Source of the DNA: Rhabdornis inornatus
Taxonomy: Eukaryota > Chordata > Aves > Passeriformes > Rhabdornithidae
Direction: 5' to 3'
DNA: 64,000 nucleotides
Assembly: GCA_013397075.1 (NCBI GenBank)
Contig: VWZS01000636.1
Location: 245,610-309,609, forward strand
Shown here piece after piece: positions 27,018 through 37,513 of this stretch. The notes under the pieces were generated by a model. That model made no database searches, was not told the origin of the DNA, and saw nothing but the letters and a program-made list of their open reading frames with translations. Made by a program: the position numbers and the translations under genes. The stretch's first letter is position 1; each line of letters opens with the position of its first letter.

Positions 27018-27370
27018 TGGACCTTTTTAGGGAAAAAAGGCCAAATTTATTGAGCGGAGAGCTTGTATTTAAAGCATGTTACGAGAGACTAGAACAGGAC
27101 AGTAGCTTATTGGCTAATTGGGATAAACAACCAAGAGACCAGGCCTCAGGATGTATCCCATGGGAAAACAACAGGTGTTAATCTTTATTATGACTAGCGC
27201 TTTGTTTTTCACCAGATTCTAAGTTGTTTTTGACCATTTATCACCTTGGGAAATTTCCTTTCTGTCTGCAGCTAACATCAGCTTCTCAGCCTGGGAAGCA
27301 AGAAGGATTCAGGCTTGAGAGAAAAGATTCTCGAGCTGTAATTTTGCAGCTCCCTAGGTGTCTCTGTCCA
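27018..27370 (-). mobile_element. Solo LTR of an endogenous retrovirus (ERVK-like size and TSD)
   Basis: A 353-bp LTR-like unit on the minus strand. Both ends carry the short inverted terminal repeat TGGAC/GTCCA. On the minus strand it has a CCAAT box (about 27110), a TATA-like TTTAAATAC (about 27066-27074) and a CAATAAA poly(A) signal close to the 3' end (about 27047-27053), in promoter-to-poly(A) order. The flanks are cacaca (27012-27017) and cacaaa (27371-27376), a six-base target duplication with one mismatch. Six-base duplications are usual for beta-retrovirus-like (ERVK) elements. No viral coding sequence adjoins it. Confidence 0.72.
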
Positions 27371-28884
27371 CACAAACATTCCTACTTTATTTATATTTTT
27401 TTCTCTGTTTTTAAGTTATTTTAATTTTTAGCCTTTGAGGAGGAAGAACAATAACCAAAGTCATGTATTACTTTGGATGTAAAAATTGAAACAATCTGGA
27501 TTTATGAATACAGGCTGAGCAATCCCTGTTTCCTGAAAAGCAAGAATAAGGATTGGTTACAGACACACAGAAAAGGAGTAATGCTTGGTATTTTCCAGCT
27601 TATGACACACCTTGATAACACACTTATGAACCACTCTTCTTGCCTTCCAAAACTTTTTCTGCTGTGATTCTTGAGTAGTGATGCATGAAAAGCACCCCTG
27701 TGCCTGCCTGGTGCTAGTATTGCCCACGTGGAGTGCTGAGAAGTGGCAGCTCCTCATGGGCCTGCAAGCCTGGAGCCCTTCCAAGCAGAGGCTGTTTTGC
27801 ACAAGCAAGAACCCCTGGAGAAACGGAGCCAAGGGAAAGGTAGAGCTGACTCCCACTCCAGGTTTAAAATGGACCAGAGAAAGCTAGGGCATGTGTGGTG
27901 CCTTGGAAACATGAGCGCAGCAGGCAGAAACAGAATTGAAAAGGCCCGGAGAAGCCCTAGCAAAGGGCTTTGCTCAATGACACACAGAACAAGAAACAAT
28001 GCCTGGGGGCCACCCTCAGAGCTTAGAAAGTTGCCTTTCCCCACATGTGGGGCATAAGGGTCACCCTCGTGGGGCATGAGCAGCAGGCAGCAACCTGGCC
28101 AAAAAGGACCCTAGAAGCCCTGACCAGTGGTCATGCTATATGCGGCAGAAGAAGACCAAAAAGCCATGGAACACTGTGCCAATCTCCCACAGGAAAATTC
28201 CTTCCTGATCTCAGCACTGTTACAGGCTATTCTCTAGGCATGTGTCTAAGACCTGTTTTGTTGTCTCACAGGTTGGTCAACACCTCCCAGAAGATGTCTA
28301 AACCCTACTATCCCTCAGATTAGAGCTATCTCAGGGCCTTGTGAAAGTGGCCACACTCAAATGGATGCTGAACTAGCACATCCTGAACCACTTAGCTCTG
28401 GCTGCATCTAGCAATAATCCAGACTGGAAGTAACAACTTCCTATGTAATTGGTACTGAGTGCCACATCAAAATAAAAAAATTGTCACATCTTTTGGCCAC
28501 TGTAGGTGGAATTCTTTGGGAAGTGCAAGTGAGACTTGGCTTTTTTCTTTTGCTTTAAGTTTTTAACTATGGCCATTGATGGTCTGATTGGATGTTTATG
28601 TCTCATCCCAAACATTTTCCTATGGGCTGCTGTTACATAGTGGGGCACTTTAATGTGAGTGTTTTCAGTACACTCAAAGCTAGTGCTGTTTACAGCACTG
28701 TTTACAGCACTGGAGTGCAGCAATTCTGCTCACGCCCTCAGGTTCAGGTGGCCCAAAGTTCACTGCAATGCTCAACACACCTGACCAAATACACACCATG
28801 GACATCTCCCTTCTCTACAGCCCTTTGCCAGCCATGTTTCAGGCAGCTGGTGTAGAAATAAAGGAGGGAGTTTTAATGATGTAT
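27371..28884. other. Inter-LTR spacer with G+C-richer block, unidentified
   Basis: No gene was recognised. From about 27680 to 28330 the sequence is richer in G+C and has overlapping open frames on both strands with no known domain. It includes a perfect 14-bp palindrome at 28039-28052 and a nearby repeat of gtggggcat. A short tandem repeat of a tgtttacagcac unit lies near 28690. Confidence 0.45.
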
Positions 28885-29305
28885 TGTACTTGCCTGCTCT
28901 TGCCTGGTGCTTTTGGTTGGCAGGGACATGTTTCACCATCGTTATAAATTCACTCACCACAATCAGGTAGGTCAATCAATAAAGCAATTTATTAATTCGT
29001 TGATAAGGAACGGGCAAGCAGCGCTGGGGACACGGGGAGTTCGTGCTCTACCAACACATCCGTTCTACCCCTGGTCACTGCCCCTTTTATAGTCAGTTTC
29101 TGGTGGGGTCGTGTCGTGCTTACTGTGCTGGGGTACAAACCCGAGCAAGCCTGAACATGTTGGCTACCATTCAGGTAGCAGTAGCTACAAGCCCCCACCA
29201 GGTCTGGACAAGGCTCGAACATGTTGTCAGGTTACACTCCTAGCAAGCAGGTAACAGTAATGACAAATCTGTTCATGTCCACACAAGCCCGCGCTTCCTT
29301 GTACA
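28885..29305 (-). mobile_element. Solo LTR of an endogenous retrovirus, second family
   Basis: Minus-strand LTR-like unit of about 421 bp, bounded by TGTAC/GTACA ends. A tighter reading starts at 28929. On the minus strand it shows a canonical TATA box and start region, CTATAAAAGGGG (about 29079-29090), then roughly 90 bp later a poly(A) region with AATAAA (about 29001 and 28989), as expected for U3-R-U5. It has more CpG than its flanks, which suggests moderate age. No viral genes adjoin it and no target-site duplication could be found, so the exact ends remain uncertain. Confidence 0.75.
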
Positions 29306-30930
29306 TAAAAAGTGAATACAACTCATAATTATAGTGACAAAATAAAAAATACATAAAAAGGCCAACAATTTACAGCAAAGTGATTTAAACAAATACAATG
29401 AAATAATTAGATTTTCCTGTGTCTCATTTCCATGCTTTACTTTGGATTCCGTATTTGTGTTTGTATTGATCCCATGGTGTATTTTCATAATGACATGAAT
29501 CACTATGTAACATCTCACACCATCAAGGCAATATCCAATATTTTCTTCTGCATTTAAAAAGATCCTCGGGAGGGAGAGATTTTGTTAGTGAGCAACACAT
29601 CTGACATCATGCTAGAGCTGCTCTAATATAGGCAACATTGAGCCCCAGTCTTTGAAGCACAATAATGCTCTGCTTCTTGTGGCTTAGCTTCTGTGATTGC
29701 CTGTTTCACGACTCCAGCTTGGGTGGCTCAGTGATGGGAGAGGCAGCAGGTATATGGGAACTTGTCCTGCCTTGCTTCATTCTGGACTTCACCCTCTGAT
29801 TATTACTCCTAATATTTCCCATGGGGACCATCAGTCTTTTTCATCAGCATCTGTAAGAGTGAGACTGTTGGAACAAATAATCCTAAGGGCAGTATCATTT
29901 TGGCAGTGTGAGCTGGCACAAGGTGGAAATTAAATGCAAGGGAGTTGGGCACTTTCAATGTCCAAATTCAGCAGCTCCTTTAAGAAAACTTTTCTTGGAA
30001 TTGAAAGAACAGTCGTAAGTGCCGGCTGTTTATTTCTACTGGCTAGACATTATTTCACACTTGATCTATTCACTTCAGGGGGAGGTGCAAATGTTTGGTA
30101 CTTCCCTGAAGCAAACATGAAAGGTAAATACATCCAAAGCCTCCTTCCTTCTGCAGGGCACCCAAAAGCCAAGCAGTGGTCCCTGCAGGGCCATCAGGCA
30201 CTAAGAGAACAGTGCCTGTGTGAGCAAATCCCACGAGTGCTCTGTCAGACTGGTCAGGTCTTTCAGGGATTTGTATTGCCCAAAAAGAAATGCTGATGTT
30301 TAGGAACGGTTGAATTTGGATTTAGGTCCCCATAATTAATGTCTTTTCTATAAATTCATAAAACAGGCTAAGAGGGGGCAGGCAAATATGGTTCTTCATC
30401 TTCTTCCTTTCTTCCTCCCTTGACCCCACTTCTTTTCTTGGGGTGTGGTTGACTGTTTTTTTTGGCTACTACTCTGTTGGCATATTTTAATTCTGCCTTA
30501 TCCCATTTATTTTTTTACCTTGCTTTATTATTGCTGTTTTTCTCTCCTTCTCACCTACCTGAAATATGAACTTTACAGATTTCTGAACGCGATTTCCAAT
30601 CTAGGACGCCCCAGCAGGCTGGAAACAGGGAAAAATGTCTTCATTTTGGGTAAGGTTTCTCCCATGGTAAGGGACACTACCTGCTGCTCATAGCCTCCTC
30701 TGTGTTCAAGCAAGCACATTTGACAAAACAAAAGATTCAGAACAGACCTTGTGCCAGCATAAAACATCACATTTCTTTGGAAACCTGCAGAGTATTGAGC
30801 TAACACACAAGTAAAGAAACCCAATTCCTTTGGCAGGACTGGGTCTGCAGAAGAGGCAATGTCTTAAATTATCTGAATTGGTATGATTGCAAAAGTAGCC
30901 AGATTTAGGCAAGAGCTCCTCTTCAAGTTT
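29306..30930. other. Intergenic, nothing recognised
   Basis: Non-coding sequence between two LTRs, AT-rich at the left end. The 120-codon frame at 29934-30296 shows no known domain and is probably a chance frame. Confidence 0.45.
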
Positions 30931-31537
30931 TGTCCTGGTTTAGGGCAAATTTGGGGGAAAACCTCTGGAAGGAGACCCCAGAAAGCAAACCCCCATGACT
31001 CCTCCCCCCACCACCGGGTTCGAGAAGAATTTTCTCAGAGAGAAGTGGAAAAAATCGGTTTATTTAACAAGGAAAACACTCCCCAGCACATGCACAAAAA
31101 AACCCGAACAACACCAGATGACAAAAAAACTCTTTCACTGCTCTGAAAGGATGACAAACTCAGAAAGTCTCTCCTGCGAGTGGTCGCCCAGTTATCGGTC
31201 TCCGGCGCTGGGGATGACTGCTGCTGATCACAAAATGCAGACTCCCGGTGTTTCTTGGTGTTTCCCAGGTCCCTGTCTGGAACAGGTTCAGACGGTATAA
31301 TTTTTATTGAGGCAAAAGCAAGAGCAAAAGCAAAAAGTAGGAGCAAGCAAGCAAGCAAGCAAACAAAGCAAGCAAAGCCAGCCTTTCCTAAACACAGACC
31401 ATGGGGGAGGTGAGCCGGCTGATAACAAGACAAAACAAACCTTCACTTTCAGAGTCAGTCCTGAAAGCACAGAACACAACACCAAGCACAAACAGAACAC
31501 ACGATTGGGGATACAAGCACCACAACGTCACCCTAGG
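30931..31537 (-). mobile_element. Solo LTR of an endogenous retrovirus, copy 2
   Basis: About 607 bp and the same family and orientation as the block at 6351-6945. It starts tgtcctggtttagggcaaat and ends in ccctagg like its partner. Minus-strand AATAAA signals sit near 31059 and 31302. The internal CAAG tetranucleotide array (about 31344-31376) has a different unit number and order from copy 1. A possible four-base duplication (gttt at 30927-30930 and 31537-31540) is too short to rely on. No gag, pol or env is present nearby, and 24 kb between the copies is too long and too empty for one provirus, so these are two independent solo LTRs. Confidence 0.85.
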
Positions 31538-34500
31538 TTTAATCTACAACAGAAGCAGCTTCTTTCGAAGCTGAGAGGGAATACTCAGAGTTTAGTCCTT
31601 CTAACAAGCTGTGTTATTTATTTACTTTAAAGTAGAAGTTCTGAGTCTGAAAAACTTAAAAAAGCTACTTATTGCTTTATAGATACAGCGTTTGTTCCAT
31701 GACAAATCTTTGGAGCTTTCTACATATTATTTCTTTATTTCAAAAGTCTGTAAATAACTTTTACATAATTTCTGTAGAAGAATGATGGGAGAAAACATCT
31801 TGCTTTCTATGAACCAACTGCTCAAGAATGAATTACAGACATGCATACAGGATTTAGTACAGGATCTTACTTTAATAAAGTAAAAGCAATGTGGGCTGCC
31901 CAGAATAGTTCCCCATCTCCTTTGGAGAAATGTGGTATATTTCCTGGGGTTAAGTGTCTAAAGACTGTGCAGAGCCCAGAGTTTTAACACTGTCATCATA
32001 GTTGGTAGTCACTTGTGCCACCAGTAAGGATATCTCCACTGTCACTCGTCATTACTTTCAGCATTTTCACCTCCTGTGCTCTTGCCAGTGCAAACTGCTG
32101 CCAACATCAAGAATGTCTTTCTTTATATAAGTCACTTTTATGGGGTATTGCAGCAATAAACAAGGGTTGCTACATGGCACCAAATCTGTGGTAAAAAAAC
32201 CCCAAACTCAACACCCATATGAAAAATTGCCCCATCAAATGAACAGAAGCAGCTCTCATACAAAAAAAAAAATGAAACAGGTGAAGAAACCACATAAAAA
32301 ATTAATTCCAAAATGCCACGGCAATGGACAGACAGGAAAGGCTTTTTCCACAACTTTAAAAGCCCTATAGGAAAGTGGAGAAGACCTGCCTGCCCTGTGT
32401 GTGGGTACAGCGAGGTCCCCGACAGACCTGAAGATGGGACAGTGGGGACAAGCTGAAGGGCACTGTTTGGCCAAACAGGGGGCTGTCACAGACTGCTGGA
32501 CTGGGGCAGGAGGCATGAGCACAAACCCCTGTCAGAGAGACTGGGATGGTAGTGGCAGAGGTGATGAGACTGGGCATTCATTCTACATGGAAAACAAAAC
32601 TGAGTTACTGGCCTAGCCTGAAGTATAATTTTAGTGCAGAGGGTGAAACCCAACCCTCTCTTTCAGTGTGACATGGGCTGTGACGTTGAGCTGGCAACTC
32701 AGCTGCTGCTGTTTCAGGAACGTCAAAGCTGTTTATCAGCCCTGAGCAAGTGTGGGAAAAACCTTGGCAGGGAGCAGGGTGAGCCCAGCAGGTTTTCCTT
32801 TCATTTCCTCTCCTTCCCTTTTGCTTGTGAGCCCCTTTGCCTGGCGTCATGGAAGCCTGAGCTGAGCCCAATTGATGGTGATGGCCGGGTCTGAGGGCAT
32901 GAGCAACATCCCTGTGCACAGAGTGAGTGCGCAGGAGCACAAAGGGTAAGCCCAGACATGTAACATGCACACGTAATTTTATTCCATGTCTTAAGGCAGG
33001 GGCTGGGAACCCTCCATGATATTGGTGCTATAGCCCCAATACCTCCAGGCCTTTGAGGGCCCCACTGGTGGAGGCAGTGACGTTGGCCCAGTGTTACCGC
33101 AATCAGGAAGGCAAGAGCAAGTGGAAAGCAGAATAATTGTTCCTACCTTGCAGGGTGCGAAAGAAAGGAATCTGAAGTAGTTTCCTATTGATGTAGTAGT
33201 GAGAAGATTAATTCTTCAGCCTTCAAAGGCAGCACTCTTTCAAAGGCACACACATTCCTGTAGATAAACATGCAGGTCATCAGTCACACAATCACACCTG
33301 TAAAATGCACGGTGCTGGGTGATTTGTCTTTGTTTCAAACAAAATATCATACTGCAGCTATGTGCATGACTTCATTCAGGATGCAGTTTCAGGTTCTATG
33401 CTGAAATAGTCATACCAAACCACAGGGATCTTTACCCTCGAGTGTGTTGAATCAACAGGCACTCAAAGTAAGTGTTTGGAAATTTATGCTAACATCTTCA
33501 GAGCAGCATCTCGTCCTACATTTCTGACAGTTTTCTGGAACTACTGACTGGATCACTAGTTGTGTTCCTCTCCCTTTACAAAGCAGTGAGTGCTTTGTCT
33601 AAAAAGCTTTCCAAGCTTGCTCCATTTGTTCCTATGCCAAAGTGCAGATGTGAAGAATAAATCTCTAAGTGTGTGAGTCCATGCCATACATGCAGCCTCC
33701 TGGAAAGACTGTGAACTCCAGATCTTTATAGCCAGGGACCTCAGTCTATTTGCATGAGTACCCTTTTGAAATCTTTATTCCTTATAGTTAGGGAGTAAGC
33801 TACTGATGATCTTGTGATGTGCCTTTCCTGTGGAAACATCCTGCAGTTTGCCTCCAGCATCAGTTTGTGGTCAAGGATGCAGAAGATGCAGGATGTGATA
33901 CAACAGACCTCTCATCAACTGGTGTTTTGGGACTGGTATTTTGGGACATCAGCAATTGCACATGAGCCAACTCTGGTGTCTCTGTTGACACCCACATGTA
34001 GTTCAGTGTATGTTGCTCACATATGGCTGGCACTGCCCTTGTCCTTGAGATAGAACTGCTGGCAAAATAAATAGGTCAAGTCTAGCTCAGACCTATCAGG
34101 TATTTAGATGCTCAACTCCTACTGAAATAAACGCAAGTGAGAGTTGCAAACACTGTCTGGATGTGGACTTCACTGCCATTAAGAAGTAAAGGGTGGTGGG
34201 AAAAGAGATGCAAGTTTGCAAGGAGTAAGTGTAAGCACTAAAATGAAATTAATTTCAAGGTGAGAAATACACTGATTTTGTTAATGTCCCAAAATAAGAA
34301 TATCATACTGTTTATAGATATTTCTTGACTAAAATGGACTAAATTGACTGAAATTGACTTTGACAATGGATTATTGTGTTTCTTCCTATGTTCTTCATGA
34401 TGCTTGGCATTCCCTGGTAAATTTCCCTGGTAAATGGCAGCACTTCCATGGTGTGCAGCATGGCTCGAGGCACGAAAATCTGTCCCTAATACTAGAATTA

Positions 34501-36348
34501 AGCCAACTGTTAAAATAGGAACTGAACCAAATGCCCAGATCTCCTCCCCAAACTCAAACAAACCTTCCTCTGAGGTTCAGGAATGTTTGGTCAACGTTAA
34601 ATTAAACAATGTTGTGTTTCTATACATCCTGCTTTCAGGGAAGACTCCAAGCAGAAATACAAAAATATGGCAGGCACATCTATGTTTACACTATTTCTGG
34701 CCCAGCTGAAACCAGGAAACACTGGAAATCTCACAAAAATCAGCTTTGCCTCACAGACTATTCAGCTATCAGGTTCTGTTGCAGTAACCCCACAGAATAC
34801 AATGTAACTCATGTAAATACCAATTTATTATTAATTTTTCACCAAATAACTGTGATAAACAAGTTTCCCAGACTATCAGACATATTAACTCCCCATTTTT
34901 ATTCAACTGTAGCAGCATACTATATAACTACTTCATATTTCTTTTATGCTCCTTCTCATTGAGTCACTGGCTTAGTTGCCTAAAGACAAAATGTCTCTTG
35001 TGGTACACAACAACGAACCAAAGCACATAATAACAAAGATAACAAACCAGGCATACGCATGTTGTGCCTCATATTTGGTTTGTGGCTAATTCAAAATACG
35101 TAATCCTAAACTTTGCTGCTTGATATCTCTTTGACAACTCTCTGCACTGAATTTATAGAGCACAAATATGAAGAAAACAGCATTGTTTTAGAGAATATAT
35201 TTAGCCATATAAAATTTCCCTGCAAGTCAGTGCAAAATTTTTAAAGCACTTTCGCGTACCAGACTTCTGCAAATTTTCAAATGCATATTTAAAGAAACAT
35301 TTAATGCTGTTGCTAGAAACTGTATCACTGTCAGCAAAACATAATACAGACACCCTGATTACCCAGCTATCTGCTCAACCACAACAAAGTCATCCCAAAT
35401 GATTCAGTACCATAGCTTCATGCTTGTTAGCCAGATTATGTTTTCCAGATTCTAAAAAGACACATAGTAAGAAATGCATGTTAATCATTGTCCTAATGAG
35501 AACAATATGCAGTTAGCATTTAGAGTTTCACACAAAAGACACAGGTGGTGAGGATAGAAAAAGTGCACTCTAAATTCAAGGAAACTCAATCCTTTTTTCC
35601 ATTAGCGTGTTTCAGTGAAATGGCCCTCTCCAAGAGAAATTTTTAATGAACTAGCTAAATTTTAACCACTATGTATATATGTTTCCATTAGGCATGGGGC
35701 AAAGTAAAATGCCATTCTGACCATGACTGTGAAAGAAAAAAAAACACTGTCCCACTTGCTTACATACAAAAAACTCTGAGTATATAAAGTACTAAAAGCC
35801 TTCCCAGCATCTCTCCTGTGGAGATACCAAACTTCCCAATGTTTATGCCAGATGACTTCTGGAGCAAACAACTACTCAACATGTGTAAGAGGACAAGAAT
35901 CTGTCTTTAAATTTATTTTCAAGTAATAAATAAAATACAAACCTTACAAAATAAACCAGTTAATCTCATTTGGTAAAAGTGTAAAACTCATCACACTTCT
36001 GAGAGTCTCAAAGGTGCATGAAAGTTTGGTTTGTATTTTCTAATGCAAAATATGTGCACTCCCTGCACTTTTTTGGTTATGTGAAGATAGTAAGATTGAG
36101 ATGCTGATGAAACAGCAAATAAAACAGGCATCAATGGAGTTGGTGCAAAAGAAAGCAAGATTGTCATGTCTGCTTAGATTGCAGTGCCTTGCTGCCACAC
36201 TGCACGGAGGACATCTAAAACCTGTGTCTCCCATTCCTCCCTTCTGCCTCTCTAGACAGGTCACAGGCTCTGTCTTTCTCTGCAGCTCAACCACCAGGCA
36301 CTGTGTGAATGCTGATTCAGCCTTTACAAACTATGCATGAAGCACAGA
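31538..36348. other. Intergenic, downstream of EPDR1
   Basis: Non-coding sequence with no confirmed gene or repeat. A G+C-richer patch at about 32370-32960 has overlapping open frames on both strands but no recognisable domain. An alternative minus-strand poly(A) signal (tttatt on the plus strand) lies near 35911, so a long EPDR1 3' UTR could reach into this region. Confidence 0.4.
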
Positions 36349-36354
36349 TTTATT
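36349..36354 (-). promoter_or_regulatory. Candidate EPDR1 poly(A) signal
   Basis: AATAAA on the minus strand, the first canonical signal below the EPDR1 stop codon and about 970 nt from it. Its use is not shown by the sequence, and the downstream GU-rich element is weak. The signal near 35911 is an alternative. Confidence 0.25.
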
Positions 36355-37322
36355 TTTTCAAACCTCTCTGGAATTATAAAGGTGTTTCCACACCCTGACT
36401 AAAGACTGTTGAAAGAAGTTACAAAACATTAAAGAAGTTTAGAGTGCAGTACTGTTTAATCCCTTTGCATAGGTTAAAACTAGTACTGCCTTGAAAAGTG
36501 AGTGCTGAAGTAAAATGTGACTGAAAATTGTATCATCACACCCTACTGGAAGCCTTCTCCAAAAGGGAGATGCATAAAAACTTCAGCTTACTTCTTTTTG
36601 AAGGTGTACCTCTCCCTCCTTCCCTTCCTTTCACACCATTCTCCCAAGAAACAGAAAAGTATTTCTGGCATGTCAGCAAGCATTACATGAAAAGAAACTA
36701 TGCCAGTTTCTTTTCAGAAAGCACAAAACTTAGCTCAAAAATTGACTACCAGCTTCCTGAAGAGCAGAAAGAAAGAAAAAAACAACCAACCAAAACAGAA
36801 CACAAAGCAAAACAAAACCAAAAGAACAAATTTACACAATTTTGATGCATATCATTTAAAACTGTATTTTTTACTTAGAGATGAGGTCTTACACAGGTCA
36901 CCTTTCCTTTCAAGTCTCCAGGAGCCACAACAAAAATGACAACAAAATTTAGCTTTTTCTTCTAGACAGTACCATTGCTGCTGTCTGCTTATGCTTTGTC
37001 TTCTTGAAAAAATAAATGAAATCTTTGCAAAAGGAAAAATAAACCTTAAATAAATAGTATCTAGAAGTATTATCTTATTGGTAACTATATAATATGGCAA
37101 ATGCATCACTGAGCAGATTAATGTGATTGAAAGGTATCTTGTTTTATACATTTTACTCAGTTACATACTTATGTTCTCTCTCAAGTTTGTTCTCAAAACT
37201 TAACAAAAATTCCAAAAAGAGCAACAATTAGCTTGAAAAATCAGCTTAGACATCAACAACTGACTACTAATAACCATCCTCTTGGCTAATATGTGTTTGC
37301 ACAGGGCAGCCAGTATCCATAA
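36355..37322 (-). other. Probable EPDR1 3' UTR
   Basis: AT-rich sequence directly following the EPDR1 stop codon on the minus strand. It is assigned as 3' UTR only by position and by the first available poly(A) signal. No open frame of interest and no repeat was recognised. Confidence 0.4.
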
Positions 37323-37513
37323 TCAGCATTCGTCTTTCATCCTCGTCAGCTGGGCTGTCTGGCAGGTGCTGGGTGGGGTGAAGATGGAGGGGTCTGCAAT
37401 GCCCGGATGGATGTCAAAGAAGCGAGTGGAGGTTGTCACGCTGTAGTTCTTGGTGTAGGTTTCCTGTACTGGGTAACAGTCTTTGACGGTGTAAACGCCG
37501 ACCCAGGATTCCA
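37323..37513 (-). CDS. EPDR1: EPDR1 exon 3 (last coding exon), ependymin-related protein C-terminus
   Basis: The exon runs from an AG acceptor (minus strand ggttgcag, just above 37513) to the stop TGA at 37323-37325. It is 191 nt: two bases finishing a split codon, 62 residues and the stop. The peptide includes ESWVGVYTVKDCYPVQETYT and STRFFDIHPGIADPSIFTPP, closely matching the C-terminal part of vertebrate EPDR1, a secreted or lysosomal glycoprotein of the ependymin family with a lipid-binding fold. Visible features are three cysteines (DCYP, STCQ, final DEC) and one N-glycosylation sequon (NYS in TKNYSV). Human EPDR1 ends in a few more residues after the last cysteine; here the stop follows it directly. 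The codon split across the exon 2-3 junction reads Leu (T+TG), whereas I recall a Tyr in mammals. Confidence 0.96.

Noticed and set aside
28130..28330. Text such as ggaaaattccttcctgatc suggesting an ancient amniote repeat
   Set aside because: Only a short phrase is familiar. I could not place the rest in a named family, so no feature is called beyond the unidentified block.
29934..30296. 120-codon open frame on the plus strand
   Set aside because: No recognisable domain, no splice or promoter context and ordinary composition. Frames of this length are expected by chance in 64 kb on six frames.
6351..31537. A single 25-kb provirus bounded by the two similar LTRs
   Set aside because: The interval is far longer than a provirus, contains no gag, pol or env similarity, and holds unrelated CR1 and LTR insertions.
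32605..32970. 121-codon open frame on the minus strand
   Set aside because: It lies in a G+C-richer patch with open frames on both strands, and the translation shows no family resemblance.
32990..33120. Stretch with ggcaggggctgggaaccc, reminiscent of the start of some hAT DNA transposons
   Set aside because: No terminal inverted repeat or 8-bp target duplication could be found, and the similarity stops within about 20 bases.
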